Shown here: positions 1 through 7,965 of the stretch, piece after piece
How the letters are laid out: every line of letters begins with the position of its first letter
How positions within the stretch are numbered: position 1 is the first letter of the stretch
NCBI GenBank assembly: GCA_028710565.1
Contig: JAQTTV010000010.1
Coordinates: forward strand, 1 to 64,000
DNA length: 64,000 nt
Source of the DNA: Gallionella sp.
Lineage (GTDB): Bacteria; Pseudomonadota; Gammaproteobacteria; Burkholderiales; Gallionellaceae
Direction of reading: 5' to 3'
Translations under genes and position numbers: made by a program
Notes under the pieces: model-generated
What the model was told of the DNA's origin: nothing
The model's database searches: none
The model's input: the letters and a program-made list of their open reading frames with translations, nothing else

Positions 1-79
1 GCAAGCTCGCTTCAGACGCTTGTATTTTTGCTCGCACAACGTGCGTAGTCGTGGCTGTGCCGTGTAATACTTGTCCCAT
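1..79 (-). CDS. IS481-family transposase, N-terminal fragment
   Basis: On the minus strand an AGAGG ribosome-binding site precedes an ATG at 77-79. The reading frame stays open to the window edge (26 codons) and begins MGQVLHGTATTTHVVRAK. That opening (MGQVLHG..., then V-R-x-x-I-Q-x-S) is the characteristic start of IS481-type DDE transposases, just before their N-terminal helix-turn-helix. The rest of the gene lies outside the window, so intactness and activity cannot be judged. It was identified from the start region only. Confidence 0.6.
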   Translation of the reverse strand, partial: MGQVLHGTATTTHVVRAKIQASEASL

Positions 80-135
80 CTCTTTTCCTCTTTAAGTTCG
101 GTATATAATACACCACTTAATGATGGGGCTAAACA
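1..135 (-). mobile_element. End of an IS481-like insertion sequence, cut by the window edge
   Basis: The minus strand reads inward from position 135 (TGTTTAGCCCCATC...) through about 55 untranslated bases into a transposase start at 79. IS481 elements commonly begin with TGT, so 135 is taken as the terminus; this is inference because the other end is not in the window. A TATAAT-like hexamer on the plus strand near 104-109 may be incidental. The presumed IS end touches the terminal inverted repeat of the small repeat at 136-269 with no gap. Confidence 0.55.
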
Positions 136-269
136 GCTACTGCAAAACTATTACGCTCGCCGATACGGTGTCAAAAAGTGGCTCAAAATGCTCATTTACT
201 GGATGTAAATTCCGCTTTTTCGCCCCTTTTTTCCTTGTCTCGGCTTCGCTCATCACGTTTTTCAGCAGC
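136..269. repeat. MITE-like dispersed repeat, copy 1
   Basis: 134 bp bounded by imperfect inverted ends (GCTACTGCAAAAC at the left; the right end is the complement of GCTGCTGAAAAACG). A second copy lies at 17232-17350. The two share long aligned stretches, including CGCCGATACGG, ATGTAAATTCCG and TTCCTTGTCTCGGCTT. The copies have no shared coding role: any reading frame in them is a by-product. This copy ends 3 bp before the stop codon of the GltD-like gene, so it may form the 3' end of that operon transcript. Confidence 0.7.
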
Positions 270-272
270 ATG

Positions 273-1901
273 TTATGTCTCTTCCGCCACCATCTTAATC
301 GCGCCACACGGACATTCTGCCACACACAATCCGCAACCTTTGCAGTAGTCATAATTGAACTGAAAGCCTTTGCCTGCGCCGAGTTTAATCACCGCATTGT
401 CGGGACACACGCCATAGCAGTTGTCGCACTCAAAGCAGTTGCCGCACGACAAACAGCGACGCGCTTCAAACAAGGCATTGTTTTCATCCAAGCCACCTTG
501 CACTTCATCAAAACTGGTTTTGCGGCGGATAATGTCCAACATCGGGCGCACGGTTTTGTCGGCATCGGAATAATACCAAGGGTTGAGCTTGCCAAAATCT
601 GCCAGCTCATGTTTGGGTGCGGGTTGATACGCCGTGCCGTTTAACCATGCGTCGATATGACGCGCCGCCTTTTTGCCATGCCCCACCGCGACCGTGACGG
701 TGCGTTCGGATGGCACCATATCGCCGCCCGCAAAAATGCCTGCATGTCCCGTCATCATATTGCTTGATACTTGCACCGTACCATTTTTGATTTCCAGTCC
801 CGACACGCCTTCTAGCAAGGATAAATCCACATCTTGCCCCAATGCCAGCACCAGCGAATCTGCCGCCATGGTTTCAAATTCGCCTGTCGGCTGCGGCACG
901 CCCTTGTCGTCCAGCACCATTTTTTCCACGGTGAGACTGCCCTCGTCCGCCTGTTTGATGGTGGACAACCACTTAATCATCACCCCTTCTTGCAGAGCTT
1001 CTTCCACCTCGAAATCATGCGCGGGCATTTTTTCGCGGGTGCGGCGATAGACGATAATCGCTTCGGTCGCACCCAGTCGTTTCGCTGTGCGCGCCACGTC
1101 AATCGCGGTATTGCCGCCGCCATACACCACCACGCGCCGCCCCAGCATGGGCTTGTCTTCGCCTTCCATCGAGCGCAGCACTGACACGGCATCGACGATA
1201 TGCGCCGCATCGCCCGACGGAATGTAAGTCCGCTTGGCGATATGCGCGCCGACGGCCAAGAAAGCCGCATCGAAGTTGCCTTGTTTCATGCTGTCTTCGA
1301 TATTATCGACTTTGGCATTCAGCGTCAGCGTCACGCCCAAGTTCAGGATGCGCTGCACTTCGGCATCCAGCACCTCGCGCGGCAAGCGATACTTAGGAAT
1401 CCCAAAACGCATCATGCCTCCCGCCAACGGACCTGCTTCTTGGATTTCCACCTGATGCCCCAAGCGCGCCAAGTGATACGCAGCAGAAAGCCCCGAAGGC
1501 CCTGCACCCACGACCAGCACACGTTTGCCTGTCGCGGCGGCGGGCGCATCAAACTGCCAATTGCGCTTAATCGCTTCATCACCCAAAAAGCGTTCGACCG
1601 AGTTAATCCCAACCGATTCATCGAGCTGACCGCGATTGCACGCGCCTTCGCAGGGGTGATAACACACCCGCCCCATCACGGCGGGCAGCGGATTGTTTTC
1701 CACTAAGGATCGCCATGCTTGTTCATAATCGCCTGACTCGGCGTGAAACAGCCAGCCCTGAATATTTTCACCCGCAGGGCAAGCGTGGTTGCACGGTGGC
1801 AATCTATCCAAATACACAGGGCGAGCGGTACGCCAAGTGCCTGTTAAGTTGGCTAAAGATGTGCCAGGTTTGAGCGTAATGGCAAAAGGTTTGCTTTGCA
1901 T
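273..1901 (-). CDS. GltD-like NAD(P)-binding flavoprotein fused to a 2x[4Fe-4S] ferredoxin (PorD-like electron-transfer subunit)
   Basis: 542 residues. The N-terminal part carries the cysteines of glutamate-synthase small-subunit-like proteins (C37, C41 in CNHACPAG; C80, C84, C88). An FAD dinucleotide-binding motif GAGPSG lies at about 132-137, and a second NAD(P)-binding region (VYGGGNTAID) follows. The last 60 residues hold two ferredoxin-type cysteine clusters (CLSCGNCFECDNC and CKGCGLCVAECPC). In this operon the protein most likely passes electrons between ferredoxin-type centres of the 2-oxoacid oxidoreductase and NAD(P)H, replacing a free PorD subunit. Its start overlaps the porB stop as TAATG, indicating translational coupling. 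The direction of electron flow is not shown by sequence. Confidence 0.85.
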   Translation of the reverse strand: MQSKPFAITLKPGTSLANLTGTWRTARPVYLDRLPPCNHACPAGENIQGWLFHAESGDYEQAWRSLVENNPLPAVMGRVCYHPCEGACNRGQLDESVGINSVERFLGDEAIKRNWQFDAPAAATGKRVLVVGAGPSGLSAAYHLARLGHQVEIQEAGPLAGGMMRFGIPKYRLPREVLDAEVQRILNLGVTLTLNAKVDNIEDSMKQGNFDAAFLAVGAHIAKRTYIPSGDAAHIVDAVSVLRSMEGEDKPMLGRRVVVYGGGNTAIDVARTAKRLGATEAIIVYRRTREKMPAHDFEVEEALQEGVMIKWLSTIKQADEGSLTVEKMVLDDKGVPQPTGEFETMAADSLVLALGQDVDLSLLEGVSGLEIKNGTVQVSSNMMTGHAGIFAGGDMVPSERTVTVAVGHGKKAARHIDAWLNGTAYQPAPKHELADFGKLNPWYYSDADKTVRPMLDIIRRKTSFDEVQGGLDENNALFEARRCLSCGNCFECDNCYGVCPDNAVIKLGAGKGFQFNYDYCKGCGLCVAECPCGAIKMVAEET

Positions 1902-2905
1902 TATGCGACCTCCTCTTCATCCAATAATCCATATTTGCGGATATTGCGGTCGGCGATGGCTTGGATGCGCGCCACCGTTTCGGGATGCGCATTTTTACCA
2001 AAAAGATGGGCGAATCGTTTTTGTGGCTGCATATATTCCTCCACGGAGATTTTATGCCGAATTTTCAGCACCCCTGTGACTTCGCCGTGTTCCGCTTCAA
2101 ACACGGGAAATAAGCCCGATTCCTTGGCGTAGCGCGCCATGCGGATGGTGTCGTGCGAAGCCGTTCCCCAGCCTAACGGACACGGCACAAACAGATGAAT
2201 ATAGCGCGCGCCACGAATGTTCATCGCCTTACGGACTTTGTATTCCAAATCGCGCAAATCGGCGACCGTCGCCGTGGCGACATAAGGAATGCCGTGCGCC
2301 ATGGCGATTTCAGGCAGGTTTTTGCCTTGACCAAAGGCGTTGCCAGGTTCAGACCCAACGGGCATGGTGGTTGCCGTACGCGCCGCAGGCGGGGTGGCGG
2401 AAGAACGCTGCACGCCCGTGTTCATATAGGCTTGATTGTCATAGCAGATATACAGCACATCGTCGTTGCGCTCGAACATCCCCGACAAACAGCCAAAGCC
2501 AATATCAGTCGTGCCGCCATCGCCGCCTTGCGCCACCACGCGCACCTCATGTTTGCCCTTCACCTTCATCGCCGCCGCAATGCCCGTCGCCACCGCAGGC
2601 GCATTGCCAAACAGCGAATGGATCCACGGCACTTGCCAAGAAGATTCAGGGTACGGCGTGGAAAATACCTCCAAACAACCCGTGGCATTCGCCGCGATCA
2701 ACTGCCCATGACTTTCCGCCATCGCCGCATCAATCGCATAACGCGCCCCCAATGCCTCGCCGCACCCCTGACAAGCACGATGTCCAGAATTGATGGAATT
2801 GTTGCGCGTCTGACCCGATTGCACGCTGTGTTCTTCAGGCGTCAGTAAGCGATTGCCTACCGTATAAGTGCCTGTTTGGTAAAACTTAACGGGTTGAAAA
2901 CTCAT
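1901..2905 (-). CDS. porB: Pyruvate/2-oxoacid:ferredoxin oxidoreductase, beta subunit (TPP-binding)
   Basis: 334 residues. The thiamine-diphosphate site is seen in GDGGTTDIG (about 128-136) followed by CYDNQAYMNTG. Cysteines C45 and C48 (CQGCGE), C77 and C242 (VPCPLGW) match the [4Fe-4S] ligands of the pyruvate synthase beta family. With porA and porG it would oxidise pyruvate (or a related 2-oxoacid) and CoA to acetyl-CoA, reducing ferredoxin, or run in reverse. A strong AGGAG site lies just upstream of the ATG. Unusually, it is separated from porA by two unrelated genes. Substrate preference cannot be read from the sequence. Confidence 0.9.
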   Translation of the reverse strand: MSFQPVKFYQTGTYTVGNRLLTPEEHSVQSGQTRNNSINSGHRACQGCGEALGARYAIDAAMAESHGQLIAANATGCLEVFSTPYPESSWQVPWIHSLFGNAPAVATGIAAAMKVKGKHEVRVVAQGGDGGTTDIGFGCLSGMFERNDDVLYICYDNQAYMNTGVQRSSATPPAARTATTMPVGSEPGNAFGQGKNLPEIAMAHGIPYVATATVADLRDLEYKVRKAMNIRGARYIHLFVPCPLGWGTASHDTIRMARYAKESGLFPVFEAEHGEVTGVLKIRHKISVEEYMQPQKRFAHLFGKNAHPETVARIQAIADRNIRKYGLLDEEEVA

Positions 2906-2948
2906 GGTGATCTCCTAACGTAAGTTGAGGGGCTGTAAGGTTGGGCGA

Positions 2949-3512
2949 CTATTTCCATACAGGACAGCCATTACAATCCTGTGCCAAGTGCCAACGAAGA
3001 CGACGTATTCGTTCTTCTGTTAACTCAATCATGCAGGAGTGGCGAGCGATGGCGTACATGCCTTCATCGCCGATCTGCATAACATTGTTTGAACACTCCG
3101 CATCGCGAAAGTGCAGCCATGCACGCTGCGCATTTTGAATGCCTTTGGGATTTGCGAGCACTGATGTTAATGCCGCATAAAGACGGTTTAATTCCAGATC
3201 AACCGTTTGGAACTCATTTGCCACGCACTGATACGCTTCTCGTTTTGATTCTGACGAGCAGATGATCGATTGTCTCTCGGAAAATTTGTGTTCTGCGTCT
3301 TGTTCATTAGCGACAAACGCTTCGTGTTTAGATTTCACGGCGTTTAAACATTCCTTCATAAACTCATTACGTTCAATCCCTTTCCTGTTGCCCGCCTGTC
3401 CTGAGCAGTTCTCAACAGCTCCAACAAATTTTTCATCCGCACTTGCAGTTAGCGGCGTACCAAGCAGGAACAACATGGCAAACAAGATAATGAGTTTGAA
3501 AGCACGGGTCAT
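2949..3512 (-). CDS. Lysozyme-inhibitor LprI-like (DUF1311) secreted protein
   Basis: 187 residues with an N-terminal signal peptide (hydrophobic LIILFAMLFLLG, cleavage probably after TASA). The C-terminal half has the DUF1311/LprI pattern: LNRLYAAL, then AQRAWLHFRDAEC, a glycine-tyrosine region and CMIELTEERIRRLR, with several cysteines suited to disulfides in the periplasm. Family members are periplasmic, and some inhibit lysozyme. Sits between porB and porA on the same strand, an unrelated passenger in that operon. Specific function here is unknown. Confidence 0.7.
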   Translation of the reverse strand: MTRAFKLIILFAMLFLLGTPLTASADEKFVGAVENCSGQAGNRKGIERNEFMKECLNAVKSKHEAFVANEQDAEHKFSERQSIICSSESKREAYQCVANEFQTVDLELNRLYAALTSVLANPKGIQNAQRAWLHFRDAECSNNVMQIGDEGMYAIARHSCMIELTEERIRRLRWHLAQDCNGCPVWK

Positions 3513-3555
3513 AGCTGATGTTGGCTAACGTAAAGATGAATATCCATGATTGATA

Positions 3556-3927
3556 TTAGAATTTATGGAGATGATCTAGAAAAGCAATAAGCGGCATCGA
3601 AAAAATGACGCTAAATAGAAAGAGTAGTGTTTTTCGCCAGCCTGAATTGTACGCAATCCAATAGCAGTTGGCATAAATGCTCAGCACAAGCCAAACATAT
3701 ACTACGTTTTCAACAATATTTTCGGAAAACCGATTATGGATTAGTGACAATATCGGAGCGATGGCGAAACCCCAAGGCAAAGATGCCAGACTCAACGGGG
3801 CAAGAACCATAAAGCTAAAATGCTCGTCCTGAATCTCTTTTGGCAAGCTAAGTATATAAGTGGCCAAGATAAGAATTGGCAATGCTGCAACCAGCCCCAT
3901 TATCGCCGCTGTAGATTTGTCGCTCAT
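3556..3927 (-). CDS. Small membrane protein of unknown function
   Basis: 123 residues with about four hydrophobic segments: GLVAALPILILATYILSL, FMVLAPLSLASLPWGFAIA, VVYVWLVLSIYANCYWIAY and LLFLFSVIFSMPLIAFL. No family recognised. Stops 28 bp-scale upstream of the LprI-like gene and begins 8 bp after the porA stop, so it should be cotranscribed with por. Together with the LprI-like gene it forms a two-gene insertion that is more A+T-rich than the flanking por genes. Confidence 0.55.
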   Translation of the reverse strand: MSDKSTAAIMGLVAALPILILATYILSLPKEIQDEHFSFMVLAPLSLASLPWGFAIAPILSLIHNRFSENIVENVVYVWLVLSIYANCYWIAYNSGWRKTLLFLFSVIFSMPLIAFLDHLHKF

Positions 3928-3935
3928 TGTAGTGC

Positions 3936-5189
3936 CTAGCCAAACTTTGCCGACACAATCCCTTTGTCATGCAGGATATTTTCGGCAATGGGGCCTGAGC
4001 GGCGGGTTTTGCGTTCGCGTTCTAGTTGTTTGTTGACCGCATCCCAGTCCAAGTCTAGGAATGTCACGGGCGGCAAAGCTTCTTGCTCGGCTTGCAAAAA
4101 CAACTGGTGCAGCGAGGCTTTGGGAATGGGGCGACCGCCTAGCCCTGCAATTGCGGTAAAGCCTTTCAGCCCTGTGCCTGTGACCGCCATGCGCACATCG
4201 GTGGCGACAATGCCGCCCATGCCCACGGCGAGACTTTTTTCCAGCACCAGAAAGCGTTTGCAATGGATCAGCGCGGCGCGCACTTGTTCCAGCGGGAAGG
4301 GGCGGTAGCTGATAATGCCCAGCACGCCGATTTTATGCCCCGCGTCGCGCATCTCATCGACCGTGTCTTTGATCGTGCCCAGCACCGAACCCATGGCGAT
4401 AATGATGGTGTCGGCATCTTCACTGCGATAGGTGCGGATCAACCCACCGCTGTCGCGTCCAAATTGTTGTTTGAACTCGGCGGCGAGTTGCGGAATGCGT
4501 TCTATGGCTTGCATCTGTTTGGCATGCGCCAAATACTTCACTTCCATAAAGGCTTCGGGACCTACCATCGCGCCGATGGAAACGGGGTCGGCGGGATCCA
4601 ACACCTGACGCGGCTCGAATGGCGGCAAGTAAGCATCGACCTGTTCTTGTGACGGAATATCGACGCGCTCAAAGGCGTGGGTCAGGATAAAACCATCCAT
4701 GCACACCATAATCGGCATGGATAATTCTTCGGCTAAACGAAACGCTTGGATATGTAAATCGACCGCTTCTTGATTGGTTTCGGCAAACAATTGCATCCAG
4801 CCCGAATCACGCTGCGAGAGCGAATCGGAATGATCGTTCCAGATATTGATCGGTGCGCCGATGGCGCGATTGGCGACCGTCATCACAATGGGCAAGCCCA
4901 AGCCAGACGCGTTGTAAACGGCTTCCACCATAAACAGCAAGCCTTGCGAAGCGGTGGCAGTATAGGCGCGCGCGCCCGCTGCCGATGCGCCAATGGCGAC
5001 CGACATGGCGGCAAATTCGCTTTCGACATTGATAAATTCGCAGGGGGTGAGATCGCCTGATTTGACCATTTCGCCCAGTGCTTCGACGATATGGGTTTGC
5101 GGTGAGATGGGATAGGCACAGATGACTTCGGGGCGACACAGGGCGATGGATTCTGCCACCGCTTTTGAACTTTCAGTTTGCTTAAGCAT
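3936..5189 (-). CDS. porA: Pyruvate/2-oxoacid:ferredoxin oxidoreductase, alpha subunit
   Basis: 417 residues, the normal length for the alpha subunit of four-subunit-type enzymes. The N-terminal domain shows the family signature AYPISPQTHIVEALGE and EFINVESEFAAMSVAIGASA; ANRAIGAPINIWNDHSDS follows. The central domain II (TIIIAMGSVLGTIKDTVDEM) precedes a C-terminal region with EKSLAVGMGG and GLGGRPIP. It starts inside the end of porG (8 nt overlap), so the two are translationally coupled. Together with porB and porG it forms the catalytic core. A CoA-dependent 2-ketoisovalerate or oxoglutarate role cannot be excluded, but the fit to pyruvate enzymes is best. Confidence 0.88.
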   Translation of the reverse strand: MLKQTESSKAVAESIALCRPEVICAYPISPQTHIVEALGEMVKSGDLTPCEFINVESEFAAMSVAIGASAAGARAYTATASQGLLFMVEAVYNASGLGLPIVMTVANRAIGAPINIWNDHSDSLSQRDSGWMQLFAETNQEAVDLHIQAFRLAEELSMPIMVCMDGFILTHAFERVDIPSQEQVDAYLPPFEPRQVLDPADPVSIGAMVGPEAFMEVKYLAHAKQMQAIERIPQLAAEFKQQFGRDSGGLIRTYRSEDADTIIIAMGSVLGTIKDTVDEMRDAGHKIGVLGIISYRPFPLEQVRAALIHCKRFLVLEKSLAVGMGGIVATDVRMAVTGTGLKGFTAIAGLGGRPIPKASLHQLFLQAEQEALPPVTFLDLDWDAVNKQLERERKTRRSGPIAENILHDKGIVSAKFG

Positions 5190-5763
5190 CGGCGTGTTCC
5201 TTCATCATGTCCTTGACCAGATCATAAGCTTCGGTTGCCGCTGCGATATTGCCTGCGGCGACCTTGCCAGAAAACTTTTCGTTGATGGCTTTGACCACCG
5301 ATTCCAGTTGAATAATGCCCGACAAGGCGGCGAATCCTGCCAGCAAAGGCACATTGGGAATGGGACGACCGACGTGCTTGAGTCCTAATTCCGTGGCGGG
5401 CAGGGTGCAAAACCGCTCAGGTTGGCGTTGTTTGAGCAGATCACCCAACCCCAGCTCCTCGATGCTATGACGGGAGTTAAGCAGCACATAGCCATCCAAT
5501 TTCAAGCCCGCAAACACGTCAATCTGGTGCAACAGCGTAGGATCCTGAATGATGATGGCATCAGGTTGCATAATCGGTTCGCGCAGCCGTATCTCACGGT
5601 CAGCGATGCGGCAGAACGCCACCACAGGCGCGCCCGTGCGCTCGGAACCAAAGCTAGGAAACGCCTGCGCATGGCGACCTTCTTCAAACGCCGCGACAGA
5701 CAACATCTCGGCTGCGGTGACGACACCTTGTCCGCCACGCCCATGAACTCGTATCTGAAACAT
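5182..5763 (-). CDS. porG: Pyruvate/2-oxoacid:ferredoxin oxidoreductase, gamma subunit
   Basis: 193 residues. Begins with the gamma-subunit signature RVHGRGGQGVVTAAEML, followed by FPSFGSERTGAPV and a C-terminal helix typical of the family. A GGGAG site precedes the ATG. First gene of the por operon; porA begins within its last codons. The promoter must lie in the 55 bp before it or further upstream, since the FKBP gene is on the same strand and ends at 5819. Confidence 0.9.
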   Translation of the reverse strand: MFQIRVHGRGGQGVVTAAEMLSVAAFEEGRHAQAFPSFGSERTGAPVVAFCRIADREIRLREPIMQPDAIIIQDPTLLHQIDVFAGLKLDGYVLLNSRHSIEELGLGDLLKQRQPERFCTLPATELGLKHVGRPIPNVPLLAGFAALSGIIQLESVVKAINEKFSGKVAAGNIAAATEAYDLVKDMMKEHADA

Positions 5764-5818
5764 TGTTCGCTCCCTTGATTGATTGCCGCAGGATTCTACG
5801 CCTATTCAGGCATGGCGT

Positions 5819-6298
5819 TTATTTCACTGCCAACAATTCCACATCAAACACCAAAGTGGCATTTGGAGGAATCACACCGCCCGCGCCGCGTTTGCCATAG
5901 CCCATGTCAGCAGGAATAATCAGCGTGCGTTGACCGCCGATTTTCATGCCTACCACGCCTTGATCCCAACCTTTAATGACCATGCCTGCGCCCAGTGAGA
6001 ATTCAAATGGTTCATTGCGGTCACGTGAGCTGTCGAATTTTTTGCCTTTGTGTTCAGGCGCAGCTTCGTCATACAACCAGCCTGTGTAATGCACAGAAAC
6101 ATTTTTACCTGATACCGCTTCTGTACCCGTGCCTAGTTTTGTGTCGTTTTTGATCAATTCAGCCATTTTGCTATTCTCCGTAGTAGTGGTGGGTTGTGTT
6201 GCTTGAGTAGATGCGGTTTGTTCAGCGTTGGTACACGCTGACGTGGTCAAAATAGTCGCGGCAAATAAGACTGCCAAAGGAAATTTGCTATGGGTCAT
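5819..6298 (-). CDS. FKBP-type peptidyl-prolyl isomerase, lipoprotein
   Basis: 159 residues from the ATG at 6298. This start gives a good lipoprotein signal ([17 protein letters not shown]), so the longer open frame to 6358 is not preferred. A linker rich in T, Q and N precedes an FKBP domain with [30 protein letters not shown]-like core, [13 protein letters not shown] and the C-terminal [14 protein letters not shown]. Predicted to be anchored in the outer or inner membrane facing the periplasm and to assist protein folding. Likely cotranscribed with the hypothetical gene upstream (16 bp gap). Confidence 0.85.
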   Translation of the reverse strand: MTHSKFPLAVLFAATILTTSACTNAEQTASTQATQPTTTTENSKMAELIKNDTKLGTGTEAVSGKNVSVHYTGWLYDEAAPEHKGKKFDSSRDRNEPFEFSLGAGMVIKGWDQGVVGMKIGGQRTLIIPADMGYGKRGAGGVIPPNATLVFDVELLAVK

Positions 6299-6314
6299 TT
6301 CGTACTTTCGTTTA

Positions 6315-6668
6315 TCACAAGGGTGAGGCAGAGGGAGCTGGGGTCTCGCTGGGCGCACTTAATTTTTCCGACACAAATTCGGCTCTGGAGGTCGAATTGT
6401 TTTCTTGATTATGCTGCGCACACCATGCAAAAAATTCTTGAGGAACAATTTTGCACTCCATCGCACGCACCCCAGAACGTTGAAACTCTCTGCGCGCAGA
6501 GACTGCCATGGCTTTCCATTTTGGGAAAGTTTCCTCAAAACATTCAGGGTCAGTTGCCGTGGCTTTGACCTCCGCCCACGTTTCTTCGGTGTACCAAGTC
6601 AAACCAATCACCAAGGATTGATTGCGTTTTTTAGCGCGTAAGCGTTGCAGAATGGGCGGTTGTCTCAT
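6315..6668 (-). CDS. Conserved hypothetical protein
   Basis: 117 residues, no signal peptide. Contains [18 protein letters not shown], a ...[14 protein letters not shown] segment, a [24 protein letters not shown] core, and a low-complexity Ser/Pro/Ala tail. Resembles short uncharacterised proteobacterial proteins that share the WYTxExW...FxxW pattern; no function is known to me. It ends 16 bp before the FKBP start on the same strand. Confidence 0.6.
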   Translation of the reverse strand: MRQPPILQRLRAKKRNQSLVIGLTWYTEETWAEVKATATDPECFEETFPKWKAMAVSARREFQRSGVRAMECKIVPQEFFAWCAQHNQENNSTSRAEFVSEKLSAPSETPAPSASPL

Positions 6669-6807
6669 AATTTTAAGGATGTGCTGAATGGGTAAAAATG
6701 CCTCACATCACGCGAAATTGCGGTGTGTTAGGGTGCGGTGCTGCATTGTACTTTCGCTTTGCATTGAATCCAAGTCAAGAAAACTTATAAAGCGGACAGC
6801 GTGGACG

Positions 6808-7866
6808 TTAACCGTTGATTGCGCCCACCAACAATCCCCGCGCCAAGGCGTAATCCAATCTTCTCCGTCGCACGCCTGCTTTGTTGTTGCCTTTGAAGGG
6901 CGACAAAATCAGGTCGTGGGTGGTGGTACGTAAGGTTTCTAAAGCCAAATTGGCGCGAGTGATCATGTCGGGCAGGGCTTCGGGTGGGACGTTTTTCAGC
7001 GCGATGTAGGTGAGCAATCGGCTGGAGACTTTGATTTTGTCGCGGGCATAGTGAAAATCGGCTGCGGGGATAAAGGCGATGCGTATTGCGGGGTCGGTGC
7101 TATCGACGGCACGCAGGGCGATTTGTCCATCGGCGACGTTGAATTGGATGCGGGCATCGCGGGCAGCGGGGAGGCGTTGGCGGTGAATTTCGCCCAAGGT
7201 GGCGCAATAGCGGTCAGCTTTGTAAATGCGGGCGGCAGTCGCGCCCTCGCGCTGTTGGGTGTCGAAACAGGCGACGCACACGGGTACGTCGGTGTCCGCG
7301 AAGGGATTTTTTTCCAGCACGGATACGGCGGCCAGCGCGTGTTTGGGGAAGGCGGAATTCAAAAAAGTTTCGGGAATAATCGCCACCACGAAACGCGCGG
7401 CACTTAAACAACGGCGCAAGGCGATTTGGTATAAATCTTCGTCTTGCGTATCGGCAAAATAGCCCGCCACCGCAGCACCTACACCTTTGCGCGCCGCGCT
7501 GTATTTGGCGAGGTAAGGCGGATTCGTGACGATCATTTGATCGTCGGCGGCAGGAATGGCATGCAAGCTGTCATTCACTGCCCATTTTTCGTGGTGAATA
7601 TCCAGACCGTTGATTTCGCACTTAAAAACCTCCGCACATTTTTCCAATAAATGCCCGTCGCCTGCAAAAGGGTCGAGTACGCGTGGGCTATGGCTCAGGG
7701 CGTGGGCGATAAACGCTTGGACGGGTGCGGTCAGCCAAGAAGATTTCACGGTAAAAAATCGCCCCGTCGTGGTTTTATGCGCGTCGATTTGCTTAAAGGT
7801 ATTTTTATCTTTAGAAATCAACATTTTTCCTGTATCGAGTGGCGTGTTGGCGAAGGTAAGTCCCAT
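6808..7866 (-). CDS. Orphan DNA adenine-N6-type methyltransferase
   Basis: 352 residues. SAM-binding motif I is DPFAGDGHLL (about 65-74). Catalytic motif IV is NPPY (115-118), which is typical of N6-adenine DNA methyltransferases of the gamma/Eco57I-like group. No restriction nuclease lies next to it, and the C-terminal half has no obvious target-recognition repeats. An internal ATG at 7824 has a better-placed AGGA site, so the true protein may be 14 residues shorter. It lies downstream of parB on the same strand, separated by a perfect inverted repeat. It could be a regulatory or defence methylase, or an RNA/protein methyltransferase with the same motif. Confidence 0.7.
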   Translation of the reverse strand: MGLTFANTPLDTGKMLISKDKNTFKQIDAHKTTTGRFFTVKSSWLTAPVQAFIAHALSHSPRVLDPFAGDGHLLEKCAEVFKCEINGLDIHHEKWAVNDSLHAIPAADDQMIVTNPPYLAKYSAARKGVGAAVAGYFADTQDEDLYQIALRRCLSAARFVVAIIPETFLNSAFPKHALAAVSVLEKNPFADTDVPVCVACFDTQQREGATAARIYKADRYCATLGEIHRQRLPAARDARIQFNVADGQIALRAVDSTDPAIRIAFIPAADFHYARDKIKVSSRLLTYIALKNVPPEALPDMITRANLALETLRTTTHDLILSPFKGNNKAGVRRRRLDYALARGLLVGAING

Positions 7867-7881
7867 CCTAAATCACGTATG

Positions 7882-7939
7882 GTGGGTGCGAATTTATTCG
7901 CACGCCTTTCAAAAATCGTGCGAATAAATTCGCACCCAC
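7882..7939. repeat. Perfect 23-bp inverted repeat
   Basis: Arms at 7882-7904 and 7917-7939 are exact reverse complements, and each arm contains the shorter palindrome GTGCGAATTTATTCGCAC. The loop is 12 bp. There is no T-run after it, so a simple terminator is unlikely. The GTGCGAATAAATTCGCAC type of repeat is known as a dispersed intergenic element in some proteobacteria. It separates parB from the methyltransferase gene. Confidence 0.85.
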
Positions 7940-7965
7940 AGAACATTCATTCGCATGCGTCATAT

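Noticed and set aside
273-1901. Several plus-strand frames such as 1200-1706
   Set aside because: Antisense shadows of the GltD-like gene without start signals.
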